NCBI GenBank assembly: GCA_004799545.1 | Contig: SSMU01000009.1 | Span: forward strand, 1 to 64,000 | Direction: 5' to 3' | Length of the DNA stretch: 64,000 nucleotides | From: Phenylobacterium sp. | GTDB lineage: Bacteria > Pseudomonadota > Alphaproteobacteria > Caulobacterales > Caulobacteraceae | Shown here: in pieces, positions 18,077-26,780 of the stretch | Layout of the letters: each line of letters starts with the position of its first letter | Numbering within the stretch: position 1 is the first letter of the stretch | Program-made: the position numbers and the translations under genes | Notes under the pieces: model-generated | The model's input: only the letters and a program-made list of their open reading frames with translations | Told to the model about the DNA's origin: nothing | The model's database searches: none

Positions 18077-19183
18077 TCAGCGGTGGGTCAAGGCCGCGAC
18101 CCGGGCCAGGGCGTCGGCCTCCAGGTCGCCGTAGAACAGGTTGTACGGCGGGACCTTCCGCCGGTCGGCCCAGGAGCCGGTGCGCTTGAAGACGCCGGAC
18201 TTGGGCTCGCTGACCTCCAGCACGCCCGCCTTGCACTGGGCGCCCACCTGGCGGGCCAGGAAGGCCGGCCGCGCGTCCCACTCCAGCCGGGTGGCGTTGG
18301 CCGCCCCGAGGTTCAGCCGGGCCGGCGCCGGGGCGTCGGTCACCACCCCCAGGATCGGGTTGAAGCACAGCGGCGTGCGCCCGTTCAGCGTCACCAGCTG
18401 GCCCTCCGCGTCCCAGGCCAGCGGCCGCTCCGAGAGCACCTGCCCGCGCCCCAGCTCGCCCGCGAAGGCGCTGACCCAGGCCGCCAGGCAGCCGGTCTGG
18501 CCCTTGCGGACGCAAGGCGGGATCGGGGCGGCGTCGGCCGGCACCACGGTCTCCACCAGATAGGCCGCCACCAGTCGGCCCTGCACCGCCGGGTTCGCCG
18601 CCACCGCGTCGGTCAAGAGGCGTGAGCCCAGCGTTCCGCCCTGCTCAACGCCCACCAGGATGAACGGCCGGCCCTGGTTGTAATGGCTCAGGTAGAAGTC
18701 GAACGCCTGGGCCACGTCGCCATAGGCGAACTCGCGGGCCGCCACGGCGTCTTCGCGGAGCGTCAGCTCGGTGTAGAGGCTGGCCTGCCGGTAGCGCGGC
18801 GCGAAGATCCGCCCCACGCGGACGAACGGCCCGGCGTAGTTGGGCGCCATGGCCCGCTCGAACAGCTTGCCGCCCTTGCGATCGTCGATCGGGGCGTTCC
18901 ACTGCTCGCCGCCGTCATAGGTGGTGGGCGACAGGAAGAAGATGTCCGCCGCCGGCGACGCCGCCCCCACACTGCTGGGGTCGGTCGGCATCAGGTACCA
19001 GGCCTTGCGCTGGGCGTAGTCGGGGGCCCTGGTCGGCTTGTAGGTCTGGAAAGGCAGCTTGGGATCCAGCGCATTGCGCTGCAGGTCGTCCCAGAACACC
19101 GCAACGCCCGCCGCCAGCACCAGCGCCACGGCTGCGAGCACGAGCGCCGGCCAGCGCCAGCGGCGCAGCTGGGGCTCGGCCAC
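18077..19183 (-). CDS. DUF3089 domain protein, alpha/beta-hydrolase-like, membrane-anchored
   Basis: A 368-residue protein with a single N-terminal hydrophobic segment (PALVLAAVALVLAAGVAVFW, residues ~12-31) that serves as an anchor or uncleaved signal, followed by a DUF3089 domain. Recognisable parts are ADIFFLSPTTYDGGEQWNAP, the segment APRYRQASLYTE, and a nucleophile-elbow-like ILVGVEQGGTLGSRLL. The canonical GxSxG serine is replaced here by GVEQGG, so a classical serine hydrolase is doubtful. It sits five bases upstream of the hldD stop on the same strand, so it may be the last gene of the LPS precursor operon. The function is unknown. Confidence 0.8.
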   Translation of the reverse strand: MAEPQLRRWRWPALVLAAVALVLAAGVAVFWDDLQRNALDPKLPFQTYKPTRAPDYAQRKAWYLMPTDPSSVGAASPAADIFFLSPTTYDGGEQWNAPIDDRKGGKLFERAMAPNYAGPFVRVGRIFAPRYRQASLYTELTLREDAVAAREFAYGDVAQAFDFYLSHYNQGRPFILVGVEQGGTLGSRLLTDAVAANPAVQGRLVAAYLVETVVPADAAPIPPCVRKGQTGCLAAWVSAFAGELGRGQVLSERPLAWDAEGQLVTLNGRTPLCFNPILGVVTDAPAPARLNLGAANATRLEWDARPAFLARQVGAQCKAGVLEVSEPKSGVFKRTGSWADRRKVPPYNLFYGDLEADALARVAALTHR

Positions 19184-19187
19184 CGGA

Positions 19188-20189
19188 CTACCGGTAGGGG
19201 TCGGGCTGGGCGAGGTAGTGGGTGACGTAGTCGCCGATCCCCTCCTCCAGCGGCGTCATCGGCTTGCCGTAGCCCGCGGCCTTCAGCCGATCCATCCGGG
19301 CCTCGGTGAAATACTGGTACTTGTCGCGGATCGCCGGCGGCATGGGGGTGTAGTCGATCTTCGCCGGCTTGCCGGCCGCCGCGAACACCGCCTTGGCCAT
19401 GTCCTCGAAGCTCCGCGCCTGGCCCGAGCCCAGGTTGAAGATGCCGTTCACCGTGGGCGTCTGCAGCAGCCACTCGGTCACCTCGGCGGCGTCGCGCACA
19501 TAGACGAAGTCGCGCTTCTGGCCGCCGTCGGGCACGTCGTCGCGGTAGCTCTTGAACAGCTGCACGCCCTCGCCCTTCTTGACGTGCGGCCAGATCTGCG
19601 CGGCCACCGACTTCATGGAGCTCTTGTGCTCCTCGTTGGGCCCGTAGACGTTGAAGAACTTCAGCCCCACCCACTGCGGCGGCGCGTAGTCGCGCAGGGC
19701 CTGGCGCAGGGCGAACAGGTCGAACAGCGCCTTCGACCAGCCGTAGGTGTTGAGCGGCCGGAGCCTGGCCAGCGCCTCATAGTCGTTGTCGTCGTCGAAG
19801 CCGTTCTCGCCGCCGCCATAGGTCGCCGCCGACGAGGCGTAGACCAGCCTGCGCTGGCGGTCGGCGCACCAGCGGAACAGGTCGCGGCTCAGGGTGAAAT
19901 TCGAATGGACGATCTTGTCGGCGTCCGGCTCGGTGGTCGAGGAGACGGCGGCCATGTGGACCACGATCTCCACGTCGCGCCAGCGCTTCTCCAGCCAGTC
20001 GAACATGTCCTCCGGCGCCACGAAGTCGCCGATCGGATGCTTGGCGATGTTCTTCCACTTGCCGAGCTCGGCCTCGCGCAGCCGGTCGCAGACCACCACG
20101 TCCAGCGTCCGGTCCTCGGCCAGCTTGGCGGCGATGTTGGAGCCGATGAACCCGGCCCCGCCGGTCACGAAGGCGATGCGGCGGGTCAT
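19188..20189 (-). CDS. hldD: ADP-glyceromanno-heptose 6-epimerase
   Basis: Converts ADP-D-glycero-D-manno-heptose to the L-glycero form for LPS inner core. The 333-residue protein is an extended short-chain dehydrogenase: the NAD(P)-binding GGAGFIGSNIA is at the N-terminus, the catalytic YGWSK (Tyr/Lys) is central, and there is a YASSAATYG segment. FFNVYGPNEEHKSSMKSVAAQIWPHV and the C-terminal KYQYFTEARMDRL are typical of HldD. The ATG at 20189 overlaps the hldE stop codon (ATGA), showing translational coupling in kdsA-hldE-hldD order. Confidence 0.95.
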   Translation of the reverse strand: MTRRIAFVTGGAGFIGSNIAAKLAEDRTLDVVVCDRLREAELGKWKNIAKHPIGDFVAPEDMFDWLEKRWRDVEIVVHMAAVSSTTEPDADKIVHSNFTLSRDLFRWCADRQRRLVYASSAATYGGGENGFDDDNDYEALARLRPLNTYGWSKALFDLFALRQALRDYAPPQWVGLKFFNVYGPNEEHKSSMKSVAAQIWPHVKKGEGVQLFKSYRDDVPDGGQKRDFVYVRDAAEVTEWLLQTPTVNGIFNLGSGQARSFEDMAKAVFAAAGKPAKIDYTPMPPAIRDKYQYFTEARMDRLKAAGYGKPMTPLEEGIGDYVTHYLAQPDPYR

Positions 20190-21670
20190 TGCGAAGACAC
20201 CTTGGGGGCCTTCCGGCTCATCTTGGCGATGGCGGCGGTGGTGGAATAGCCCTCGACGATGGCCGCGAGCCGCACCTCCCCGCCCCAGGACCGCACCTCC
20301 TTGCCGCCCACCACCTCCTCCTCGGAATAGTCGGCGCCCTTGACCAGCACGTCCGGACGCGCCGCTTCGATCAGCGTCAGCGGCGTCGCCTCGTCGAACG
20401 GCACGACCAGGTCCACCGAGCCCAGGCCGGCCAGCACCAGGGCGCGGCTTTCCAGGTCGTTCACCGGCCGCCCCTCGCCCTTCAGCTCGCGCACGCTGTC
20501 GTCGGAGTTCAGCCCGACGATCAGCCGGTCGCACCAAGCCTTGGCCTGGGCCAGATAGGCCACATGGCCCTTGTGCAGGATGTCGAAGCAGCCGTTGGTG
20601 AACCCGACCCGGAGACCCCGCGCCCGCCAGCGCGCCACCTCGTCGGCCATCCGCTGCAGGGTGGCGATCTTGGCCTCGGCAGGCGCCAGGTGGGCCGAGA
20701 TCGCGGCCTCCACCAGCTCTTCCGGCGAGACCGTCGAGGTGCCGGCCTTGCCGACCGCGACGCCGGCCGCCAGCTGGGCGAAGGCGATGGCCACCTCCGT
20801 CGCCACGCCGGTGGAGAGCGCCAGGCCCAGGGCCGCCAGGGTCGTGTCGCCCGCGCCGGAGGCGTCGAACACCTCGCGCGGCACGGTCGGGAAATGCCGC
20901 ACGCCCGCGCCGCGCACCGCCAGGGAGACGCCCTTGCCGGCCCGGGTCACCAGGATCGCCTTGGCCTCCCAGAGGCTGAGCGCATGGGCCAGGGCCGCCT
21001 CGACCTCGGCGTCGGTCTCGGCGGGCAGGCCGGTGGCGTGGGCCAGCTCGGCGGCATTGGGCTTGATCAGGTCGACCGCGCCATAGCGGGCGAAGGAGCG
21101 GGCCTTGGAATCCACCACCACCTGACCGCCCCCGGCCGCCGCGGCGTCCAGGCAGGCGGCGATCACCGCGTCGGTCACCACCCCCTTGCCGTAGTCGGAG
21201 ATCAGGATCACGCCCGCCCCGTCCACCGCGTCGCGGATGGTGCGGACCAGGCGCTGCTCGACGCCGCCGGTCACCGCCCGGCTCGCCTCCAGGTCGACGC
21301 GCAGCAGCTGCTGGTTGGCCGAGACGAACCGGGTCTTCAGGGTCGTGGGCCGTTCGCCGTCGGTGATCAGATAGCCCTCGACCGCGGTCTCCTCGCCCAC
21401 CAGCCGCATCGCCTCGTGGCCCTCGGCGTCGCCGCCGATCACGCCGACCAGGGCCACCGCCCCGCCGAGCGCCGCCACGTTGCGCGCCACGTTGCCAGCC
21501 CCGCCCAGCATCACCAGCTCGCGGGTGCGGGCCAGCACCGGGATCGGCGCCTCCGGCGACACCCGCGTCACCTCGCCATAGACGAAGCGGTCGACCATCA
21601 GGTCGCCAACGCAGACCACGCGCCGGCCGGTCGACTGGCTGAGCAGGTGCTGGAGGGCGGAAAGGTCCAT
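20186..21670 (-). CDS. hldE: bifunctional heptose-7-phosphate kinase / heptose-1-phosphate adenylyltransferase
   Basis: Carries both the beta-phosphorylation and the ADP-activation steps of heptose synthesis. The N-terminal ribokinase-like domain (residues ~10-320) has VCVGDLMVDRFVYGEV, GGAGNVARNVAALG and the kinase signature DASGAGDTTLAALGLAL. The C-terminal nucleotidyltransferase domain begins VGFTNGCFDILHKGHVAYL, with the HxGH-type motif HKGH, and continues with LIVGLNSDDSVRELKG. At 494 residues it is a normal length. ATG 21670 is preferred over the TTG at 21700 in the track. It ends overlapping hldD and follows kdsA by ~34 bases. Confidence 0.95.
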   Translation of the reverse strand: MDLSALQHLLSQSTGRRVVCVGDLMVDRFVYGEVTRVSPEAPIPVLARTRELVMLGGAGNVARNVAALGGAVALVGVIGGDAEGHEAMRLVGEETAVEGYLITDGERPTTLKTRFVSANQQLLRVDLEASRAVTGGVEQRLVRTIRDAVDGAGVILISDYGKGVVTDAVIAACLDAAAAGGGQVVVDSKARSFARYGAVDLIKPNAAELAHATGLPAETDAEVEAALAHALSLWEAKAILVTRAGKGVSLAVRGAGVRHFPTVPREVFDASGAGDTTLAALGLALSTGVATEVAIAFAQLAAGVAVGKAGTSTVSPEELVEAAISAHLAPAEAKIATLQRMADEVARWRARGLRVGFTNGCFDILHKGHVAYLAQAKAWCDRLIVGLNSDDSVRELKGEGRPVNDLESRALVLAGLGSVDLVVPFDEATPLTLIEAARPDVLVKGADYSEEEVVGGKEVRSWGGEVRLAAIVEGYSTTAAIAKMSRKAPKVSSQ

Positions 21671-21704
21671 GCCGGTCAGGGTGTGCGGCGGGTCGGCCAA
21701 AGGG

Positions 21705-22562
21705 TCAAGACCGGGCCACCGCGGCGTGGACGGCCTTCAGCGTCGCCAAGAGGTCCCTGGCGCTATCCAGCGGCAGGCAGCTCGGCCCGTCGCATAGCGC
21801 CTTGTCCGGCTCCGGATGGAATTCCAGGAACACCCCGTCGGCGCCCGCCGCCACCGCCGCCTTGGCGATCACCGGCACGCCGCTCCGTCGCCCGCCCGTC
21901 GAGGCGGCGTTGGTGCGCGGATCGGCGCCCGGCAGCTGCACCGCATGGGTGGCGTCGATAGTCACCGGCACGCCCAGGCCCTGCATCTCCTCGATGCCCA
22001 GCATGTCGACCACCAGGTTGTTGTAGCCGAACGAGGCGCCGCGCTCGCAGAGGATCAGGAAGTCGTCCCCCGGCGCGGCCTCGCGGACCTTGTCGCGGAT
22101 GTTGCGGCAGTCCCAGGGCGCCAGGAACTGGCCCTTCTTGACGTGCAGCCAGCCGCCTGCCGCCCGGGTCGCCCGGGCCGCGGCGGTCACCAGGTCGGTC
22201 TGGCGGCACAGGAAGGCGGGGATCTGCACGATCTCGGCGACGGCGGCGACCACCTCGGCCTGCTCCGGGGTGTGGATGTCGGTGGCGATCGGCACCTGCA
22301 CCTGCCGCTTCACCTCGGCCAGCACCCGCAGGCCCTCCTCCAGGCCCGGCCCGCGGTAGCTCATGATCGAGGAGCGGTTGGCCTTGTCGAAGCTCGCCTT
22401 GAACACATAGGGCAGGCCGAGCTCGGCGCAGACGCCTTTCAGGTGGTGCGCGGTGGCCAGCGCCAGCGCCTCGTCCTCGATCACATTCAGGCCGGCGATC
22501 ACCAGCAACGGCCGGCCGTCGCCGATCGCGAGGTTCCAGCGGTCCAGGGTCAAGACGGCCAT
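21705..22562 (-). CDS. kdsA: 3-deoxy-8-phosphooctulonate (KDO-8-P) synthase
   Basis: Condenses phosphoenolpyruvate with arabinose-5-phosphate to give KDO-8-phosphate for lipid A-core linkage. The 285-residue TIM barrel shows VFKASFDKANRSS, TDIHTPEQAEVVA, QIPAFLCRQTDLV, the VKKGQFLAPWD segment and FGYNNLVVDM, all diagnostic. ATG 22562 begins MAVLTLDRWNLAIGDGRPLLVIAGLNVIE; the track extension to 22658 is upstream of homology. It is first of the kdsA-hldE-hldD operon, a grouping of inner-core LPS precursor genes. The ~170-base gap to the divergent cfa gene should contain the promoters. Confidence 0.96.
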   Translation of the reverse strand: MAVLTLDRWNLAIGDGRPLLVIAGLNVIEDEALALATAHHLKGVCAELGLPYVFKASFDKANRSSIMSYRGPGLEEGLRVLAEVKRQVQVPIATDIHTPEQAEVVAAVAEIVQIPAFLCRQTDLVTAAARATRAAGGWLHVKKGQFLAPWDCRNIRDKVREAAPGDDFLILCERGASFGYNNLVVDMLGIEEMQGLGVPVTIDATHAVQLPGADPRTNAASTGGRRSGVPVIAKAAVAAGADGVFLEFHPEPDKALCDGPSCLPLDSARDLLATLKAVHAAVARS

Positions 22563-22734
22563 GGCGGCTCCGAAGCGGGATTTCAGACCGGCGCTAAGTG
22601 GCCCGGCCCGCCCGGCTTCACAAGCGCCGATCGCCGCGTCCGGCCCGCGATCGCGCACGTAGGTGTTGCGAAAACGCCGCGCACGCGGCTGACTAAGGCT
22701 GTTATGGTCCTTGTCGGGATCAAGGGGGGACGCG

Positions 22735-23991
22735 ATGAGCTTGGCTCATGAGACGTCGCTGGCGAGCTTGGCCTTCGATCGGAAGGCCTTTCGGCGCTTG
22801 CCCGAGCTGATCGGCGCGCCGCGCGCCTTCCGCGCCGCGCTGCGGCTGATGGCGCGCAACTGGATGGCCGGCGCGCTGACCTTCGTCACGCCCTCGGGAG
22901 GCGAGCTTCGGCTGGTCGGCGAAAAGCCGGGCCCGTCGGCCCGCCTGGTGATCCACGACTACCGCTTCATGCGCCGGGTGCTGGCCACCGGCGACATCGG
23001 CTTCGCCGAGGGCTTCATGGCGGGCGAGTGGGACACGCCGGACCTCTCCGCCGTCCTGCACGTGCTCACCCTGAACGTCGACCGCCTGCAGCGGATGCTG
23101 CACCGCAATCGCGCCGCGCGGATGCTGAACCGCGTCCGCCACGCCCTGCGGGCCAACACGCGCATCGGCTCGAAGCGCAACATCCACGCCCACTACGACC
23201 TGGGGAACGCCTTCTATTCGCGCTGGCTCGACGCCACCATGACCTACTCCGCGGCCCGCTATCAGCGCCCCGGCCAGGCCCTCGACCAGGCGCAGACCAA
23301 CAAGTACCGCACGCTCGCCAAGGGCATGGCGCTGGGCCCCGACCACCACGTGCTGGAGATCGGCTGCGGCTGGGGCGGCTTCGCCGAGTTCGCCGCCCGC
23401 GACGTGGGCGCCCAGGTCACCGGCATCACCATCTCCCAGGAGCAGTACGACTTCGCCAGGAAGCGGATGTTCGACCAGGGGCTGGCGGAGCGCGCCGACA
23501 TCCGGCTGATCGACTACCGCGACGTCGAGGGCCGCTTCGACCGGGTGGCCTCCATCGAGATGTTCGAGGCGGTGGGCGAGCGCTACTGGCCGGCCTATTT
23601 CGAGAAGATCTCCGAGACCCTGGCCCCCGGCGGCCGCGCCGGCCTGCAGATCATCACCATCCGCGACGAGCTGTTCGAGGGCTATCGCCGCCGGCCGGAC
23701 TTCATCCAGAAGCACATCTTCCCGGGCGGCATGCTGCCCTCGGAGGCGCGGCTGAAGGCCGAGACCGACCGCGCCGGCCTGGCCTGGGCCGGGATCAGCC
23801 GCTTCCCGCAGCACTACGCCGACACCCTGGCCGAATGGGCCAGCCGCTTCGAGGCCGCCTGGGACGACATCCGCAAACTGGGCTTCGACGAACGCTTCCG
23901 TAGGCTCTGGCGCTTCTACCTCAGCTACTGCGAAGCCGGCTTCCGCAGCGAACGCACCAACGTCGTGCAACTGACCCTGTCGAAGGCCTGA
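22735..23991 (+). CDS. cfa: cyclopropane-fatty-acyl-phospholipid synthase family protein
   Basis: A 418-residue SAM-dependent methyltransferase that adds a methylene bridge to unsaturated acyl chains of membrane phospholipids. The N-terminal lipid-binding domain contains DYRFMRRVLATGDIGFAEGFMAGEWDTPDL, with IHAHYDLGNAFYSRWLD before the SAM fold. SAM-binding motif I is VLEIGCGWGGFAEFAA; later are GQALDQAQTNKYR and YRRRPDFIQKHIFPGGMLPSE, all standard. ATG 22735 follows AAGGGGGGA at good spacing. It is divergent from kdsA. It may modify membranes in stationary phase or acid stress, as known for the family. Confidence 0.94.
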   Translation: MSLAHETSLASLAFDRKAFRRLPELIGAPRAFRAALRLMARNWMAGALTFVTPSGGELRLVGEKPGPSARLVIHDYRFMRRVLATGDIGFAEGFMAGEWDTPDLSAVLHVLTLNVDRLQRMLHRNRAARMLNRVRHALRANTRIGSKRNIHAHYDLGNAFYSRWLDATMTYSAARYQRPGQALDQAQTNKYRTLAKGMALGPDHHVLEIGCGWGGFAEFAARDVGAQVTGITISQEQYDFARKRMFDQGLAERADIRLIDYRDVEGRFDRVASIEMFEAVGERYWPAYFEKISETLAPGGRAGLQIITIRDELFEGYRRRPDFIQKHIFPGGMLPSEARLKAETDRAGLAWAGISRFPQHYADTLAEWASRFEAAWDDIRKLGFDERFRRLWRFYLSYCEAGFRSERTNVVQLTLSKA

Positions 23992-23993
23992 AC

Positions 23994-24165
23994 CCCCTTT
24001 CTCCCCTTGCGGGAGAAGGTGTCAGCGAAGCTGGCGGATCAGGGGCCACTCAATCCTCTCCGCCCGCGGCGCAGCCGCAAGCCTTCGAACCACGGAAACA
24101 CACGGAAACACACGGACGCGCAGCTTCCCTGTCCGTGTTCGTCCGTATGCGTCCGTGTTCAAGAA
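23994..24165. repeat. composite intergenic inverted-repeat element
   Basis: Two parts are visible downstream of cfa. First is a hairpin TTCTCCC-CTTGC-GGGAGAA (23999-24017), followed by GTGTCAGCGAAGCTGGCGG. Second is a run of CACGGAAA-type units (24089-24120) facing their inverse, CCGTGTTCGTCCGTATGCGTCCGTGTTC (24132-24160), giving a long imperfect hairpin. The second part resembles the inner arms of the 51.5 kb element. No gene overlaps it. Confidence 0.75.
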
Positions 24166-24182
24166 ACCTGGGATGCCGCACC

Positions 24183-24839
24183 TCACGCCTCCGCCGTCGC
24201 GCGCGCCTGGCACATCAGGGCCATCGGCTGGCCTTCGCTGTCGCGGAACTCCGCCATCCATTCCTCGGTGCCGTCGGGATGGCGGTGGAGCATGTGCGGC
24301 GCATTGATGAAGCCGACGCCGCGGCCCTCCAGCTGGCGGTGCGCCGCGTGGATGTCCTCCACCCGGAAATAGAGGATGGATTCGGCGGCGGCCGTCTCGG
24401 CCTGCTGCAGGTAGAGCCGCGTCTCGCCCAGCCGGAAGAAGGCCATGCCGGGAAAGGCGTAGAGCAGCTCGAGGCCGAGCACGTCGCGGTGCCAGGCCTT
24501 GGCGCGCTCGAGGTCGGCCACATGGCGGCCGATCTGGGCGAGCGGACCGAGGGAAACGGGGTCGGCCATGGCCGGATCCTTCCTCTTCAGGGCGCTGTCG
24601 CGGCGCACGCCGTCCCAGCGCTTGAGCTCCGCGCGGCTCGTGAGGCCGAGCTTCAGGAGCGTGTTGCTCACGTGGTACTTCACCGCGTCCAGGCTGACGC
24701 CGAGCCGCGCCGCGATCCGCGGATTGGTCAGGCCATGGCGCACGGCCTCCACCACCCGCCACTCGGCCGGCGTCAGCACGTCGCCGTATTTGGGCCGGCC
24801 GCGGGGGTTCCGGTTGGCCAAGGCGGGGCGCCTCCTCAT
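24183..24839 (-). CDS. LuxR-type HTH domain fused to a VOC (glyoxalase/bleomycin-resistance fold) domain
   Basis: A 218-residue two-domain protein. Residues ~15-75 form a LuxR/GerE-like helix-turn-helix: VLTPAEWRVVEAVRHGLTNPRIAARLGVSLDAVKYHVSNTLLKLGL. Residues ~95-212 form a VOC domain: QIGRHVADLERAKAWHRDVLGLELLYAFPGMAFFRLGETRLYLQ and later ILYFRVEDIHAAHRQLEGRG, with a final GTEEWMAEFRDSEGQPMALM. Potential metal ligands (His and Glu at the usual strand positions) are present. This looks like a one-component regulator sensing a small molecule or carrying an enzymatic sensor. It is divergent from cysK, which could be a target. The architecture is directly visible; its role is inference. Confidence 0.85.
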   Translation of the reverse strand: MRRRPALANRNPRGRPKYGDVLTPAEWRVVEAVRHGLTNPRIAARLGVSLDAVKYHVSNTLLKLGLTSRAELKRWDGVRRDSALKRKDPAMADPVSLGPLAQIGRHVADLERAKAWHRDVLGLELLYAFPGMAFFRLGETRLYLQQAETAAAESILYFRVEDIHAAHRQLEGRGVGFINAPHMLHRHPDGTEEWMAEFRDSEGQPMALMCQARATAEA

Positions 24840-24933
24840 GCCGTGAGCGCAAGCTAGGCCACGGCGGCGCGAATTACCCTACCCGACGGCGCCCCCTCTA
24901 TTCGATCGCGCAATCGCCCCTTAAGTAGCGACC

Positions 24934-25938
24934 ATGGAGATTGCGCGCAGCGTCCTCGACGCCATCGGGAACACGCCCCTGATCCGCCTGCGGCGCGCCA
25001 GCGAGCTCACCGGCTGCGATATCCTGGGCAAGGCGGAGTTCTGCAACCCCGGCCAGTCGGTGAAGGACCGCGCCGCCCTCTTCATCATCCGCGACGCCGA
25101 AAGCCGCGGCCTGCTGCGCCCCGGCGGCCGGATCGTCGAAGGCACCGCCGGCAACACCGGCATCGGCCTGGCCATGGTCGGCAAGGCGCTGGGCTATGCC
25201 TCGACCATCGTCATCCCGCGCACCCAGAGCCAGGAGAAGAAGGACGCCATCCGGCTCTACGGCGCCGAACTGGTGGAGGTGGACCAGGTCCCCTACGCCA
25301 GCGAGATGAATTACCAGCACGTTTCCAGACGCTTGGCGGCGCAACTTGATGCGGAATTGCCGAACGGCGCGGTCTGGGCCAACCAGTTCGACAACCTCGC
25401 CAACCGCGAGGCCCACGTGCAGACCACCGGCCCGGAGATCTGGGCCCAGACCGACGGAAAGGTCGACGGCTTCATCTGCGCCATCGGCTCCGGCGGCACC
25501 CTGGCCGGCGTCGCCCAGGCGCTGCGCGAGCGCAGGCCCGACGTCCAGATCGGCCTGGCCGACCCGCACGGCGCTTCGCTCTACAGCTACTACACCGACG
25601 GCGAGCTCCGCTCCGAGGGGACCTCGATCAGCGAAGGCATCGGCCAGGCGCGGATCACCGCCAATATCGAGGGGCTGACCATCGATCGTCCCTACCGGGT
25701 CTCCGACGAGGACATGCTGCTGGCCCTCTATGACCTGGTGGAGCACGAGGGCCTGGCCATGGGCGGCTCGACCGGGATCAATGTGGCCGGCGCGGTCCGC
25801 ATGGCGCAGGACATGGGGCCCGGCCACACCATCGTGACGGTGCTCTGCGACCACGGCTCGCGCTACCAGTCGAAGATCTACAACCCGCTGTTCCTCAGGG
25901 AGAAGGGCCTTCCGGCCCCGCCGTGGATCCCCGCATGA
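24934..25938 (+). CDS. cysK: cysteine synthase A (O-acetylserine sulfhydrylase)
   Basis: A 334-residue PLP enzyme that makes cysteine from O-acetylserine and sulfide. The PLP lysine lies in NPGQSVKDRAALFII, the substrate loop in EGTAGNTGIGLA, the phosphate-binding loop in GSGGTLAGVAQAL, and a C-terminal serine region in MGGSTGINVAGAVRMA. The sequence is of the CysK type without a CBS regulatory domain, though several positions also suit cystathionine beta-synthase-like enzymes. It is first in a probable operon: the stop overlaps the sseA start (ATGA). It is divergent from the LuxR-VOC gene. Confidence 0.9.
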   Translation: MEIARSVLDAIGNTPLIRLRRASELTGCDILGKAEFCNPGQSVKDRAALFIIRDAESRGLLRPGGRIVEGTAGNTGIGLAMVGKALGYASTIVIPRTQSQEKKDAIRLYGAELVEVDQVPYASEMNYQHVSRRLAAQLDAELPNGAVWANQFDNLANREAHVQTTGPEIWAQTDGKVDGFICAIGSGGTLAGVAQALRERRPDVQIGLADPHGASLYSYYTDGELRSEGTSISEGIGQARITANIEGLTIDRPYRVSDEDMLLALYDLVEHEGLAMGGSTGINVAGAVRMAQDMGPGHTIVTVLCDHGSRYQSKIYNPLFLREKGLPAPPWIPA

Positions 25939-26777
25939 GCGACCCTCTCGTCTCCACCGCCTGGCTGGCCGAGCGCCTGGGATCGCCCGATGTGCAGGTG
26001 GTCGACGCCAGCTGGCACATGCCGGCCGAGGCCCGCTCCGGCCGGGCGGAGTTCGAGGCCGCCCACATCCCGGGCGCGGTGTTCTTCGGCATCGACGACA
26101 TCGCCGACAAATCCACCGACCTGCCGCACATGCTGCCCTCGCCCGACGCCTTCGCCGAGGCCGCGGGCGCGCTTGGCCTGCGCCGCGACGCCGACATCGT
26201 GGTCTATGACAGCCACGGCATCTTCTCCGCCCCGCGGGTCTGGTGGACGCTCAAGGTCATGGACTTCCCGACGGTCCACGTGCTCGACGGCGGCTTCAAG
26301 GCCTGGCGCGCGGAGGGCCGGCCGGTCGAGAGCGGCGCCGCCGCCCCGCAGCCGGCCGCCGTGGAGGCCGCCTTCCGGCCGGGCCTGGTCCGCAACCTCG
26401 ACGACGTCCGCCGCCTGGTCGCCGGCCGCGCCGGCCAGATCGTCGACGCCCGGCCCGGCGGCCGCTTCCGCGGCGAGGTCTCCGAGCCCCGCGCGGGCCT
26501 GCGCGCCGGCCACATGCCGGGCGCCCTAAGCCTGCCGTTCGGCGAGCTGCTCAACCCCGACGGCACGATGAAGTCGGCCCACGAGATCCACGCCGCTTTC
26601 CAGGCCGCCGGCGTCAACCTCTTTCGCCCGATCGTCACCACCTGCGGCTCCGGCGTCAGCGCCTCGCTGCTGGCCCTGGCGCTGGCCCGGCTGGGCCGCG
26701 AGGACGCGGCGGTCTACGACGGTTCCTGGACCGAGTGGGGCGGCCGGGCCGACACCCCGGTCGTCACGGGAGCCTGA
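25935..26777 (+). CDS. sseA: 3-mercaptopyruvate sulfurtransferase (tandem rhodanese domains)
   Basis: A 280-residue protein with two rhodanese domains. The N-terminal inactive domain (residues ~5-140) has VQVVDASWHMP and VVYDSHGIFSAPRVWWTLK. The C-terminal catalytic domain (~165-275) has the active-site cysteine in TTCGSGVSAS, a CGSGVSA loop as in mercaptopyruvate rather than thiosulfate sulfurtransferases. ATG 25935 overlaps the cysK stop, indicating coupling; the earlier GTG in the track is not needed. It moves sulfur from mercaptopyruvate to thiol acceptors, so it sits naturally with cysteine metabolism. Confidence 0.93.
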   Translation: MSDPLVSTAWLAERLGSPDVQVVDASWHMPAEARSGRAEFEAAHIPGAVFFGIDDIADKSTDLPHMLPSPDAFAEAAGALGLRRDADIVVYDSHGIFSAPRVWWTLKVMDFPTVHVLDGGFKAWRAEGRPVESGAAAPQPAAVEAAFRPGLVRNLDDVRRLVAGRAGQIVDARPGGRFRGEVSEPRAGLRAGHMPGALSLPFGELLNPDGTMKSAHEIHAAFQAAGVNLFRPIVTTCGSGVSASLLALALARLGREDAAVYDGSWTEWGGRADTPVVTGA

Positions 26778-26780
26778 GGC

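Noticed and set aside
18077-19183. Classical serine hydrolase active site in the DUF3089 protein
   Set aside because: The expected GxSxG elbow reads GVEQGG, so a canonical serine nucleophile is not visible.
24089-24160. Possible short CRISPR array (repeated CACGGAAA units)
   Set aside because: The units are adjacent without spacers of uniform length and face an inverse copy; this is an inverted repeat, and no cas genes are present.
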